Below, piece after piece: positions 29,202-37,129 of a stretch of DNA of 45,881 nt (position 1 is the first letter of the stretch; each line of letters begins with the position of its first letter). The stretch comes from Candidatus Krumholzibacteriia bacterium. Its GTDB lineage: Bacteria; Krumholzibacteriota; Krumholzibacteriia; LZORAL124-64-63. The notes under the pieces were generated by a model. It had not been told where the DNA came from. It made no database searches and saw only the letters and a list, made by a program, of their open reading frames with translations. The stretch lies in contig JAGLCY010000085.1 in NCBI GenBank assembly GCA_023270185.1, forward strand, positions 1 to 45,881, given 5' to 3'. The position numbers and the translations under genes were made by a program.

Positions 29202-29546
29202 TTACACCTGATCGAAAGAAGCCAGAGCCTCTTCACATTTTTCGAAAGTCTCGAAGACAAGTTTCAACTGGGTGACGTTCAGGATATTATCGATCCGGTC
29301 GCTGACCTGGCAGATCTTCAACTGGCCGCCGTTTTTTTTCAGCGTGTGATAGGCCGAAACCAGGATGCCCAGCCCCGTCGAATTCACCCAGTTGACCTTG
29401 TGCATGTCCAACAGGATGTCCACGTATCCATCACTGATCAGTGTCTTGATTTCCGACTGGAATTTATCGTGATCCGGACCGCCCATGATCTTGCCGGACA
29501 GGTTCAGGACCATGACATCGCCCTTGAGATTCTGACTGATATTCAA
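29202..29546 (-). CDS. STAS domain / anti-sigma factor antagonist
   Basis: MNISQNLKGDVMVLNLSGKIMGGPD..LLDMHKVNWVNSTGLGILVSAYHTLKKNGGQLKIC. Confidence 0.93.
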   Translation of the reverse strand: MNISQNLKGDVMVLNLSGKIMGGPDHDKFQSEIKTLISDGYVDILLDMHKVNWVNSTGLGILVSAYHTLKKNGGQLKICQVSDRIDNILNVTQLKLVFETFEKCEEALASFDQV

Positions 29547-29667
29547 CTCGCCCTCCTCCTCGATAGTGGGTGTTATTCATGTACTGTTATATGATAAAGT
29601 CCAAATCCAAGGTTTCCAACCCGGATTATCACTTCCGGGCACAAATTCCTCTCGAGGAGGAATCATA

Positions 29668-31086
29668 ATGAGCACGATACGACAACCTGTCCTCAGTGGA
29701 TCCTGGTACCCGGCCGATCCGACGGATCTGGCCGCGGCGGCCGACGGATACCTGTCCGGAGCCGACCTCTCGATCCGACCGGCCGGACGCCCTCTGGTGG
29801 CCGTGGTCCCCCACGCGGGTTATGTCTACAGCGGTTCCACGGCGGGCAAGTTGCTGGGCTTGCTGCGGGAAAGCCCGCCCCGACGCATCATCCTGCTGGC
29901 CCCAAATCACCGGGTTGCCCTGGACCGGATTGCCCTGAGCGGCGCCTGGGCCTTCGCCACCCCCTTGGGAACCGTCGGGGTCGATCAAGCAGCTGTGGAG
30001 CAACTAGCTGAAAACATATCATTTACGACCAACGACCGAGCTCACGCCAAGGAACATGCCATCGAGATCCAGTTGCCCCTGATTCAGCGGACCTGGCCTG
30101 ATGCCGTGCCCCTGATCGTCCCCTTGCTGGTGCCCGCCCTGTCGAATGACCAACGCCGGGAGGCCGCGGCAGCCCTGGCCAAACTGGCCACCGAGGACAC
30201 CCTTTTCCTGGTTTCCACTGATTTCACCCACTATGGAGCCTCCTACGGCTATGTTCCGTTCACCGAAAACCTTCCGACCGCCCTGGAGGAACTGGATTCA
30301 GGGGCCATCCTGAGAATCCTGGCCGCCGATGCGGCGGGCCTGCTCGAATACGGCCGCTCGACCGGAATAACCATGTGTGGATTGGAAGCGACGGCTGTGA
30401 CCCTGGGTCAGGACCTTCCCGAGGGGTATGAAGGCGCCTTGATCGACTACACTCGCAGTGGCGACCGTGATGGTGACTATTCGCTTTCGGTGAGTTATGC
30501 CTCCATTCTGCTGTGTTCAGGGCCCGAGGGGCGGCTCAATGACAAAGAAAAACAGTTCCTGAAGGGCGTTGCCCGGCAGTCCGTGGAAGCCGCGGTAAAA
30601 AATCAATCAGTTAAAGATTCCCTTACCCTGGCCACAGAGGCGGGGATAGATCTCTCGGCGAGTCTGGTCTCCCACCGGGGAGCCTTTGTCACCTTGACCA
30701 TCGCCGGCCAGCTGCGGGGTTGCATCGGCTACATCGAGGGTATTAAGCCCCTTGTGGACGCCGTGGCGGAAAACGGCCGCAGTGCCGCCGTAGGAGATCC
30801 CCGCTTCAACCCGGTGGCTGTCGACGAGCTTGCCCGCCTTGAAATCGAGGTTTCGGCCCTGACCCCTCTGGTTCCCATCGCCGGGCCAGGGGAAATCGTC
30901 ATCGGGCGCCATGGCGTGGTGCTGGCCAAAGGAGGTCGGCGGGCTGTGTTTTTGCCCCAAGTGGCGACCGAACAGGACTGGGATCGTGACACCATGCTGA
31001 CCCATCTGGCCCTCAAGGCGGGTCTGGATCCGGACGGCTGGCGAGAGGGCGCCGAATTTCTGGTTTTCGAGGCAGACGTTTTCTAG
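29668..31086 (+). CDS. AmmeMemoRadiSam system protein B (Memo) fused to AMMECR1 domain (protein A)
   Basis: Memo: VLSGSWYPADPTDLAAAADGYL, VVPHAGYVYSGSTAGKLL, LLAPNHR, HAKEHAIEIQLPLI, STDFTHYG. AMMECR1 after about residue 290: GAFVTLTIAGQLRGCIGYIEGIKPLVDAVAENGRSAAVGDPRFNPV, LEIEVSALTPL. SD GAGGAGGAA before ATG. Confidence 0.92.
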   Translation: MSTIRQPVLSGSWYPADPTDLAAAADGYLSGADLSIRPAGRPLVAVVPHAGYVYSGSTAGKLLGLLRESPPRRIILLAPNHRVALDRIALSGAWAFATPLGTVGVDQAAVEQLAENISFTTNDRAHAKEHAIEIQLPLIQRTWPDAVPLIVPLLVPALSNDQRREAAAALAKLATEDTLFLVSTDFTHYGASYGYVPFTENLPTALEELDSGAILRILAADAAGLLEYGRSTGITMCGLEATAVTLGQDLPEGYEGALIDYTRSGDRDGDYSLSVSYASILLCSGPEGRLNDKEKQFLKGVARQSVEAAVKNQSVKDSLTLATEAGIDLSASLVSHRGAFVTLTIAGQLRGCIGYIEGIKPLVDAVAENGRSAAVGDPRFNPVAVDELARLEIEVSALTPLVPIAGPGEIVIGRHGVVLAKGGRRAVFLPQVATEQDWDRDTMLTHLALKAGLDPDGWREGAEFLVFEADVF

Positions 31087-31096
31087 TTGTCGGATT

Positions 31097-31117
31097 CCCG
31101 TTAACGGGCTATTTTTT
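31097..31117 (+). terminator. Possible weak Rho-independent terminator after Memo-AMMECR1 gene
   Basis: CCCGTTAACGGG palindrome then CTATTTTTT. Confidence 0.45.
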
Positions 31118-31207
31118 GGGATCGTAAAACCTGACGGCGGAGTGTGCGTATATCCTCTCCCTCTGGGTTGAATGGCCGATTCATTTCCAGAATCAAAGAC
31201 GGTGACC

Positions 31208-32392
31208 ATGGGTCTTCTCGACAAAATCAATAAATTCCGGATCGCCAAGGACATGATGGAGGCCGATCTCTACAACTATTTCCGGGTCATCGAATCCGCC
31301 CAGGAGAATACTGTCCGGTACAAGGGCAAGGAAATCATCATGCTGGGCAGCAACAACTATCTGGGGCTGACCAACCACCCCCTGGTCAAGGAGGCTGCCC
31401 AGGCGGCCATCACCAAGTACGGCACCGGTTGCACGGGATCCCGTTTCCTGAATGGAACCCTGGATATCCACATCGAACTCGAGGAAAAACTGGCCGCTCT
31501 GGTGGGCAAGGAAAAGGCCCTGGTTTTTTCGACGGGATTCATGGTCAACCAGGGTGTTCTCAGTTCCCTGGCCGGTCGCAAGGAAACGATCATCGTCGAC
31601 CGGACCGATCACGCCTCGATCATCGACGGTGCCCGTCTGTCCTTCGCCGATGTACGGAAATATCGCCACAACGACATGGAAAACCTGGAGCTGGTTCTCA
31701 AGAGCGAGAAAGACACCAACAAGCTGATCATCGTGGATGGCGTCTTCTCCATGGAAGGCGACATCGCCAAGCTTCCCGAGATCGTGAAACTGGCCGCGCA
31801 ATACGATTCGGTGATCATGGTGGATGACGCCCATGGCGTCGGAGTGCTCGGCGATCAGGGCCGGGGCACCTGCAACCATTTCGGACTCACTGATCAGGTC
31901 GATCTGATCATGGGTACCTTCAGCAAATCCCTGGCATCAGTAGGCGGGTTCGTCGCCGGCGACGCCGACGTCATCCATTTCATCCAGCACATGGCCCGCG
32001 CCCTGATGTTCTCCGCCAGCATGCCACCCGCCTCGGTGGCCTCCGTATCGGCAGCCATCGATGTGATGCTCGAGGAGGAATGGCGCCACAAGGCTTTGTG
32101 GCACAACAATGATCTCATGCGTGAACGTCTGGACGACGCCGGCTTCAACACCGGCCCGAGTGAGACCCCCATAATCCCCGCCGTGGTCGGGGAAGATATG
32201 GCGGCTTTCAAAATGTGCCGGCGTCTGATCGACGAGGGTGTTTTCGTCAATCCCGTCATCAGCCCCGCCGTCGAACCCGGCAACGCCCTGATCCGCCTGA
32301 GCCTGATGGCGACTCACACCGAGGACGAAATCAACCAGGCCATGGACAGCATGATAAAGGTGGGCAAGGAACTGGAACTGATTCCCAGTTAA
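31208..32392 (+). CDS. spt: Serine palmitoyltransferase (alpha-oxoamine synthase family)
   Basis: MGLLDKINKF..YFRVIESAQENTVRYKGKEIIMLGSNNYLGLTNHP, GTGCTGSRFLNGTLDIHIELE, VDDAHGVGVLGDQGRGTCNHFG, PLP-Lys region MGTFSKSLASVGGF; strongly reminiscent of Bacteroidetes SPT. Confidence 0.85.
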   Translation: MGLLDKINKFRIAKDMMEADLYNYFRVIESAQENTVRYKGKEIIMLGSNNYLGLTNHPLVKEAAQAAITKYGTGCTGSRFLNGTLDIHIELEEKLAALVGKEKALVFSTGFMVNQGVLSSLAGRKETIIVDRTDHASIIDGARLSFADVRKYRHNDMENLELVLKSEKDTNKLIIVDGVFSMEGDIAKLPEIVKLAAQYDSVIMVDDAHGVGVLGDQGRGTCNHFGLTDQVDLIMGTFSKSLASVGGFVAGDADVIHFIQHMARALMFSASMPPASVASVSAAIDVMLEEEWRHKALWHNNDLMRERLDDAGFNTGPSETPIIPAVVGEDMAAFKMCRRLIDEGVFVNPVISPAVEPGNALIRLSLMATHTEDEINQAMDSMIKVGKELELIPS

Positions 32393-32420
32393 TCCGGGGT
32401 TATGCCGAACCCGATTTTCG

Positions 32421-32465
32421 ACCCGGGAAGTTCTCGAATTCGTTCCAGGACCTCCCGGGTTTTTA
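32421..32465 (+). terminator. Intercistronic terminator/attenuator-like hairpin between spt and the GNAT gene
   Basis: ACCCGGGA ... TCCCGGGT directly followed by TTTTA; next gene starts at 32484. Confidence 0.6.
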
Positions 32466-32483
32466 TCGATAAGGGAGAATGCG

Positions 32484-33608
32484 ATGACCGTGACGATTTC
32501 CCCCGTCGGCGAAGACAAATACGCTCTCCGGGAATTCCTGGACGTTCCCTACCGGATCTACCGTGATGATCCCAACTACGTGTTCCCTCTCCTGGACGAG
32601 ATGAAACATTTCCACGACAGGAAAAAGAATCCTTTCTACAACCACGCCACTTCCGAACTGTGGCTGGTCCGCGACGGGGGGCAGGTGGTCGGCCGCATCG
32701 GAGCGGCCGTGGACCAGTACAACAACGATCATTGGCAGGAGAAGGTGGGTTTTTTCGGTTTCTACGAGGTCGACGACAACCCCGCCGCGGCGGCCGCGCT
32801 GCTGGAAACCGCGCGGGAATGGATCGCCGGCCAGGGCATGGACACGATGCGCGGACCGGGTTGTTTCACCTCGAACCACGACTGGTACGGCCTGCAGGTG
32901 GACGGCAAATTCAACCGCCCGGTTCTCGGCATGCCCTACAATCCCCGCTATTACGAGAAACAGTTCGAGGATTTCGGCCTGGCCGGAGCCAAGGATCTAT
33001 ACGCCTGGGACATCAGGACCGGAGGCGTCCTGCCCGAAAAAATGCAGCGGCTCATCGACCGCATCATGGCCCGGCCCGGGCTGGTCATCCGTCCGTTCAA
33101 CATGAAGAAGTTTACCGCCGAAGCCAACCTTGTGCGTGACCTGTACAACAAGACCTGGAGCGAGAACTGGGGATTCATACCTCTGGACGACGAGGATTTC
33201 GCCTACATGGCCAAGGACATGAAATCGATGGTGGATCCGGATTTCCTGCTGGTCGCCGAGATGGAAGGCAAACCCATCGGCTTTTCGTTGAGTATCCCCG
33301 ATTTCAACCAGGCCCTGCAGCCGCTGCGCGGCAAGCTGCTGCCCTTCGGCTGGCTGAAATTCCTTCTGGGCAAGCGGAAGATCAATTACGCGCGCACCAT
33401 CCTGATGGGTGTCCTGCCGGAATACCGCAGACTCGGTGTGGACATCGCCATGGTGTACAAGACCATGATGGCCGCCTTCCCCAAGGGAATTACCTCCGGC
33501 GAATGCTCCTGGATCCTGGCCGACAACGAACCCATGAACCGGATACTGTCCGGTTACGGGGCGGAAATGTACAAGACCTATAGGGTGTACGAAAAGGCGG
33601 TGGGGTGA
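32484..33608 (+). CDS. GNAT-superfamily protein, candidate bacterial ceramide synthase (bCerS-like)
   Basis: MTVTISPVGEDKYALREFLDVPYRIYRDDPNYVFPLLDEMKHFHDRKKNPFYNHA..LWLVRDGGQVVGRIGAAVD; long GNAT-like family member; position between SPT and epimerase genes. Confidence 0.75.
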   Translation: MTVTISPVGEDKYALREFLDVPYRIYRDDPNYVFPLLDEMKHFHDRKKNPFYNHATSELWLVRDGGQVVGRIGAAVDQYNNDHWQEKVGFFGFYEVDDNPAAAAALLETAREWIAGQGMDTMRGPGCFTSNHDWYGLQVDGKFNRPVLGMPYNPRYYEKQFEDFGLAGAKDLYAWDIRTGGVLPEKMQRLIDRIMARPGLVIRPFNMKKFTAEANLVRDLYNKTWSENWGFIPLDDEDFAYMAKDMKSMVDPDFLLVAEMEGKPIGFSLSIPDFNQALQPLRGKLLPFGWLKFLLGKRKINYARTILMGVLPEYRRLGVDIAMVYKTMMAAFPKGITSGECSWILADNEPMNRILSGYGAEMYKTYRVYEKAVG

Positions 33609-34624
33609 CAAGCGTCAACGGCAGAACGGAAAACAGCGGCCCCTTGATCGCCCTGACCGGGGCGACGGGGTTTCTGGGCAGCCATATTGCCGATACGTTG
33701 CTGGCCCGCAACTACCGGGTTCGGGCATCGGTGCGGATGACAAGCAACCTGCGCTGGCTGGACGCCAAACCCGTCGAAACCGTGGTGGTCGATCTTACCG
33801 ATCCCACTGACTGCGCCCGATTTCTGGCCGGCACGAACGGATTGATTCATTGCGCCGGCGTGGTGAGCGCCCCCGCTCCTGAGATCTATCACACGGCCAA
33901 CGTGACCAGCACCGGGACCCTGCTCGCCGCCGCCGCGAAATCCTGGGCCGGCCGTGAAGATGCCGCCGTCTTCATCCTGATCTCGAGCCTGGCCGCCCAC
34001 GGTCCCGCCGGCATGGATCAACCTGCCCTGGAAACCGATGACTGCAACCCCATCACGCACTACGGCCGCTCCAAGTTGGCCGCCGAGGAACTTCTGGCCA
34101 CGGGTGAATGGGCGTTTCGAACCGCGGTGCTGCGGCCCCCTTCCCTGTACGGTCCCCGGGACTCAGAATTCCTGCCCCTGTTCCGGATGGCGGTCCGGGG
34201 CTGGACCGGTCGCCTGGGCAGCCGCATGACCGGACTTTCCCTGGTCGATGGACGCGACGCCGCCGTCGCCGCCGTCGCCCTGCTGGAAACAAAATCCGCC
34301 ACGGGGCCATATTTCGTGGACGATGGACAGACGGGTTACGACTGGCCGGCCATGGCCGAAGCGCTGGGCCGAATGGCCGGCCGCAGGATCCGCACCCTGC
34401 GGGTGCCCCTGGGTTTGTTGAAATCCATTTCCTGGCTGGCCGGACCTTCCCGAGCCGCGCGATCGGCGGTTCTGAACCGGGACCGGATCCGTGACCTGGA
34501 CACCGTTGGCTGGGTCTGCGACGGCAGGCGCCTGACCGCCGCCACGGGCTTCCGGGCCCGGCGGGACGCGGCCCGGGGATTCACCGAAACACTGGATTTT
34601 TTCCGTGAGGAAGGTTGGCTTTGA
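33605..34624 (+). CDS. NAD(P)-dependent epimerase/dehydratase family protein, candidate ceramide reductase (CerR-like)
   Basis: IALTGATGFLGSHIADTLLARNYRVRASVR, SSLAAHGPAG, YGRSKLAAEELL; GTG start overlaps upstream TGA. Confidence 0.8.
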   Translation: MTSVNGRTENSGPLIALTGATGFLGSHIADTLLARNYRVRASVRMTSNLRWLDAKPVETVVVDLTDPTDCARFLAGTNGLIHCAGVVSAPAPEIYHTANVTSTGTLLAAAAKSWAGREDAAVFILISSLAAHGPAGMDQPALETDDCNPITHYGRSKLAAEELLATGEWAFRTAVLRPPSLYGPRDSEFLPLFRMAVRGWTGRLGSRMTGLSLVDGRDAAVAAVALLETKSATGPYFVDDGQTGYDWPAMAEALGRMAGRRIRTLRVPLGLLKSISWLAGPSRAARSAVLNRDRIRDLDTVGWVCDGRRLTAATGFRARRDAARGFTETLDFFREEGWL

Positions 34625-35544
34625 ACCTCAGGAAGAAGCTGATCGATCTGTCCCTGCGGAGAATGAACATCGACCGCTGGGCCGTGATCTACCTGCTGAT
34701 CAGCGCTTTCTACCCCGTGCTCAAACCCTCCGCGTTTCCCGAACCCTGGGCCAACGCCATCCTGCACGGGGGGCTCGCTCTCATCATCTGGTTTGTCCCG
34801 CCCTTCCTGCGCTGCAGCCGGTTTTTCCCGCTGCGACTTCTGGGTGAAATCTATCTGCCGCTGATTTTTCCCATGTTCTACGCGGAAATGAAATACCTGG
34901 GCATCATATTCTTCGATTTCGAAAACAGCCTCGACCCCTCGCTCATCCGTCTCGAGGAATGGATTTTCGGTGGCCAACCGAGCCTGGAATGGTCGCGCCT
35001 CTGGCCCTGGCCCTGGTTCCACGAGTTGATGGAATTCGCCTACTTCACCTACTACTTCCTGGCGGTCATCTTCCTGATGCTTGTTTTCCGGGCGGGCAAC
35101 CTGGCCGAGCAGGCGAAGTGGGACATGGTGCGGTCGTTCGTTCGCGACCTGAGCCTGACCATGCTTATCTGCTACACCATGTACACCCTGTTCCCCGCCT
35201 GGGGCCCGAAGTACTTCAGGGCCGGATACGTGGAAGTCGACGGTTGGATTTTCACTAGCATCATGCGCCATATCCATGAAAACGGGGCCCTGCTGGGCGC
35301 CGCGTTCCCCTCCAGCCACGTGGCGGCCTCCATGGTGCCCTGGTGGCACACCTGGACCAACTTTCCCCGCCATCGCTGGTGGATGACCACCATCTTCGTC
35401 CTGCTGTGCATGTCCACGGTCTACAACCGGTACCACTACGTGGTGGATGTCATCGCCGGCCTCATACTGGGCGCGCTGGTGATGTACTTTGGCCACCGTC
35501 TGGGGGATGTCGCGAGGGATCGTCTGAAATATCGCAAAGGTTGA
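34621..35544 (+). CDS. PAP2 superfamily protein, Aur1/inositolphosphotransferase-like, multi-TM
   Basis: Motifs LFPAWGPKYF, AAFPSSHVAAS and YNRYHYVVDVIAGL. TTG start overlaps upstream TGA (TTGA) with SD GAGGAAGG; ORF track uses an upstream TTG at 34615. Confidence 0.8.
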   Translation: MNLRKKLIDLSLRRMNIDRWAVIYLLISAFYPVLKPSAFPEPWANAILHGGLALIIWFVPPFLRCSRFFPLRLLGEIYLPLIFPMFYAEMKYLGIIFFDFENSLDPSLIRLEEWIFGGQPSLEWSRLWPWPWFHELMEFAYFTYYFLAVIFLMLVFRAGNLAEQAKWDMVRSFVRDLSLTMLICYTMYTLFPAWGPKYFRAGYVEVDGWIFTSIMRHIHENGALLGAAFPSSHVAASMVPWWHTWTNFPRHRWWMTTIFVLLCMSTVYNRYHYVVDVIAGLILGALVMYFGHRLGDVARDRLKYRKG

Positions 35545-35627
35545 TTGGCGGGAATAAGGGTTGATTGGCGGGAAAAAATATTCAAACAGTCATTTCGCAT
35601 CCGGCTCACGGCCGGGATGGATCAGCC

Positions 35628-35834
35628 TCAGGTGAAACCGCCGGTGCCGCAACCACCGCCGGAAAACCCGCCCGTTGAACCGGCGGCTCCCGTGGCGAAG
35701 GCGGAAAAACCCCTCTCGACCCGTTTGGACTTGCAAGCGGGGCACTTGAGTTCACCGCTCTTCAGCTCGGCAGCCGAAAGCAACTCCTCGAAATTGTGTC
35801 CGCATTTCTTGCACGTAAACTCGAAAATCGGCAC
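35628..35834 (-). CDS. FmdB family zinc ribbon protein
   Basis: MPIFEFTCKKCGHNFEELLSAAELKSGELKCPACKSKRVERGFSAF + Gly-rich tail. Confidence 0.92.
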   Translation of the reverse strand: MPIFEFTCKKCGHNFEELLSAAELKSGELKCPACKSKRVERGFSAFATGAAGSTGGFSGGGCGTGGFT

Positions 35835-35968
35835 GCCATGACCTCCTGGCCGTCGGCCAGATAATATTTCTACTCGGAGTTCCGGTCCACTGAATCCGGT
35901 GTATTCTCCCGATTTGACCCTGGATCCTTCAAATCGTCTCGATCACCGATCGAGCAACTGGCGGGGCC

Positions 35969-36052
35969 TCAGCCGGGTTGGATACCCAACCGGGGAAAAA
36001 CGAACTGCACTATGATGAAGTACAGGACCACGAATAATATGAACTTTTCCAT
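35969..36052 (-). CDS. Small single-TM protein candidate (27 aa)
   Basis: Own translation: MEKFILFVVLYFIIVQFVFPRLGIQPG*; AAAGGA SD 6 nt before ATG. Not in the ORF track (too short). Confidence 0.4.
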   Translation of the reverse strand: MEKFILFVVLYFIIVQFVFPRLGIQPG

Positions 36053-36149
36053 CGACGGTCCTTTCAGGTCTCCATCAATCACACCCGACTATCTACATGC
36101 GCAGTTTATTGACGGAAAAGGTAGTAAAGAACATCGCTCTGTCAAGAGG

Positions 36150-36962
36150 TCAGAAGGTCCCTTTCACCCAGCCCCCGTCCGACACGAGGCATTGTCCCGT
36201 AAGATAACCCGCCCGGGCGGACATCAGGAACAGTATCAGGGCCGCGAGTTCTTCGGGTTCACCCAGACGCCCCGCCGGAATTTCGGCCGTCCATTCCGCC
36301 AGGACATCCTCCCTTGTGCAACCGGTTTGTTCAATCTTTTTTGTGATCAACCGTTCGACGGCGCTGGTCGTGTGGTAACCGGGCGCAACCGAGTTGACGG
36401 TCACTCCGCTCGGCGCGCCCTCCAGGGCCAGGTTCCGGGTCAAGGCGTGGACCGCCGGACGCATCACACTGGACAGGAGCAGGTTTTCCACCGGTTGCAA
36501 AACACTGACGGACGTGATCTGAACGATGCGCCCCCAACGACGCTGCAGCATGCCGGGCATCACCAGGCGGCATAGCCTTACCGCGCTTTCCAGGGTCAAG
36601 CGGTAGGCCGCTTCCCACTGGTCGAGATCCAATTCCGAAAAGGTACCCGCCGGAGGTCCCCCCGCGTTGACCAGCAAAAGATCGATCCCACCCCAGTCCC
36701 TTTCCAGGTCGGCGACATAACCGGCCACGGCTTCCCCGTCGGTGACATCCAGAGCCCGCGTGCGCACCTCGCCGCAGGCTCCCCCGTAGACTTCCTGGCC
36801 CGCGGCCCTGACGTCCTCCGCCGCCTCGTCAAGATCGTTTTCCCCCCGCGCGCACATGGCTACCCGCGCGCCTTCAGCCGCCAATTGAAGGGCTACGGCC
36901 CTGCCGAATCCCCGTGACGCGGCCGTTACCAGCGCTGATCGACCCCTGAGTCCCAACTCCAT
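36150..36962 (-). CDS. SDR family oxidoreductase (FabG-like)
   Basis: MELGLRGRSALVTAASRGFGRAVALQLAAEGARVAMCARG, LLVNAGGPPAG, C-terminal SARAGYLTGQCLVSDGGWVKGTF. The catalytic Tyr of YxxxK is not evident (SVSVLQPVENLLLSSVMRPAVHAL). Confidence 0.88.
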   Translation of the reverse strand: MELGLRGRSALVTAASRGFGRAVALQLAAEGARVAMCARGENDLDEAAEDVRAAGQEVYGGACGEVRTRALDVTDGEAVAGYVADLERDWGGIDLLLVNAGGPPAGTFSELDLDQWEAAYRLTLESAVRLCRLVMPGMLQRRWGRIVQITSVSVLQPVENLLLSSVMRPAVHALTRNLALEGAPSGVTVNSVAPGYHTTSAVERLITKKIEQTGCTREDVLAEWTAEIPAGRLGEPEELAALILFLMSARAGYLTGQCLVSDGGWVKGTF

Positions 36963-37129
36963 TTTTTCCACCCCACCATTCAAGGTCATGTCACAGCGGC
37001 CGATAATTAAGTGCATAAGCATGCTACATGGCCACCATTTTAGGGAAAATGGCGGATTTGTCACTCTCGGAGTGATAGGAAAAAGCGGTCATCGACACCA
37101 TTGATGTGCCGTGCGGAGAAAGATCCTGA

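Noticed and set aside
34336-35496. 386-aa minus-strand ORF
   Set aside because: Antisense to the epimerase and PAP2 genes; His/Gln/Gly/Glu-rich shadow translation.
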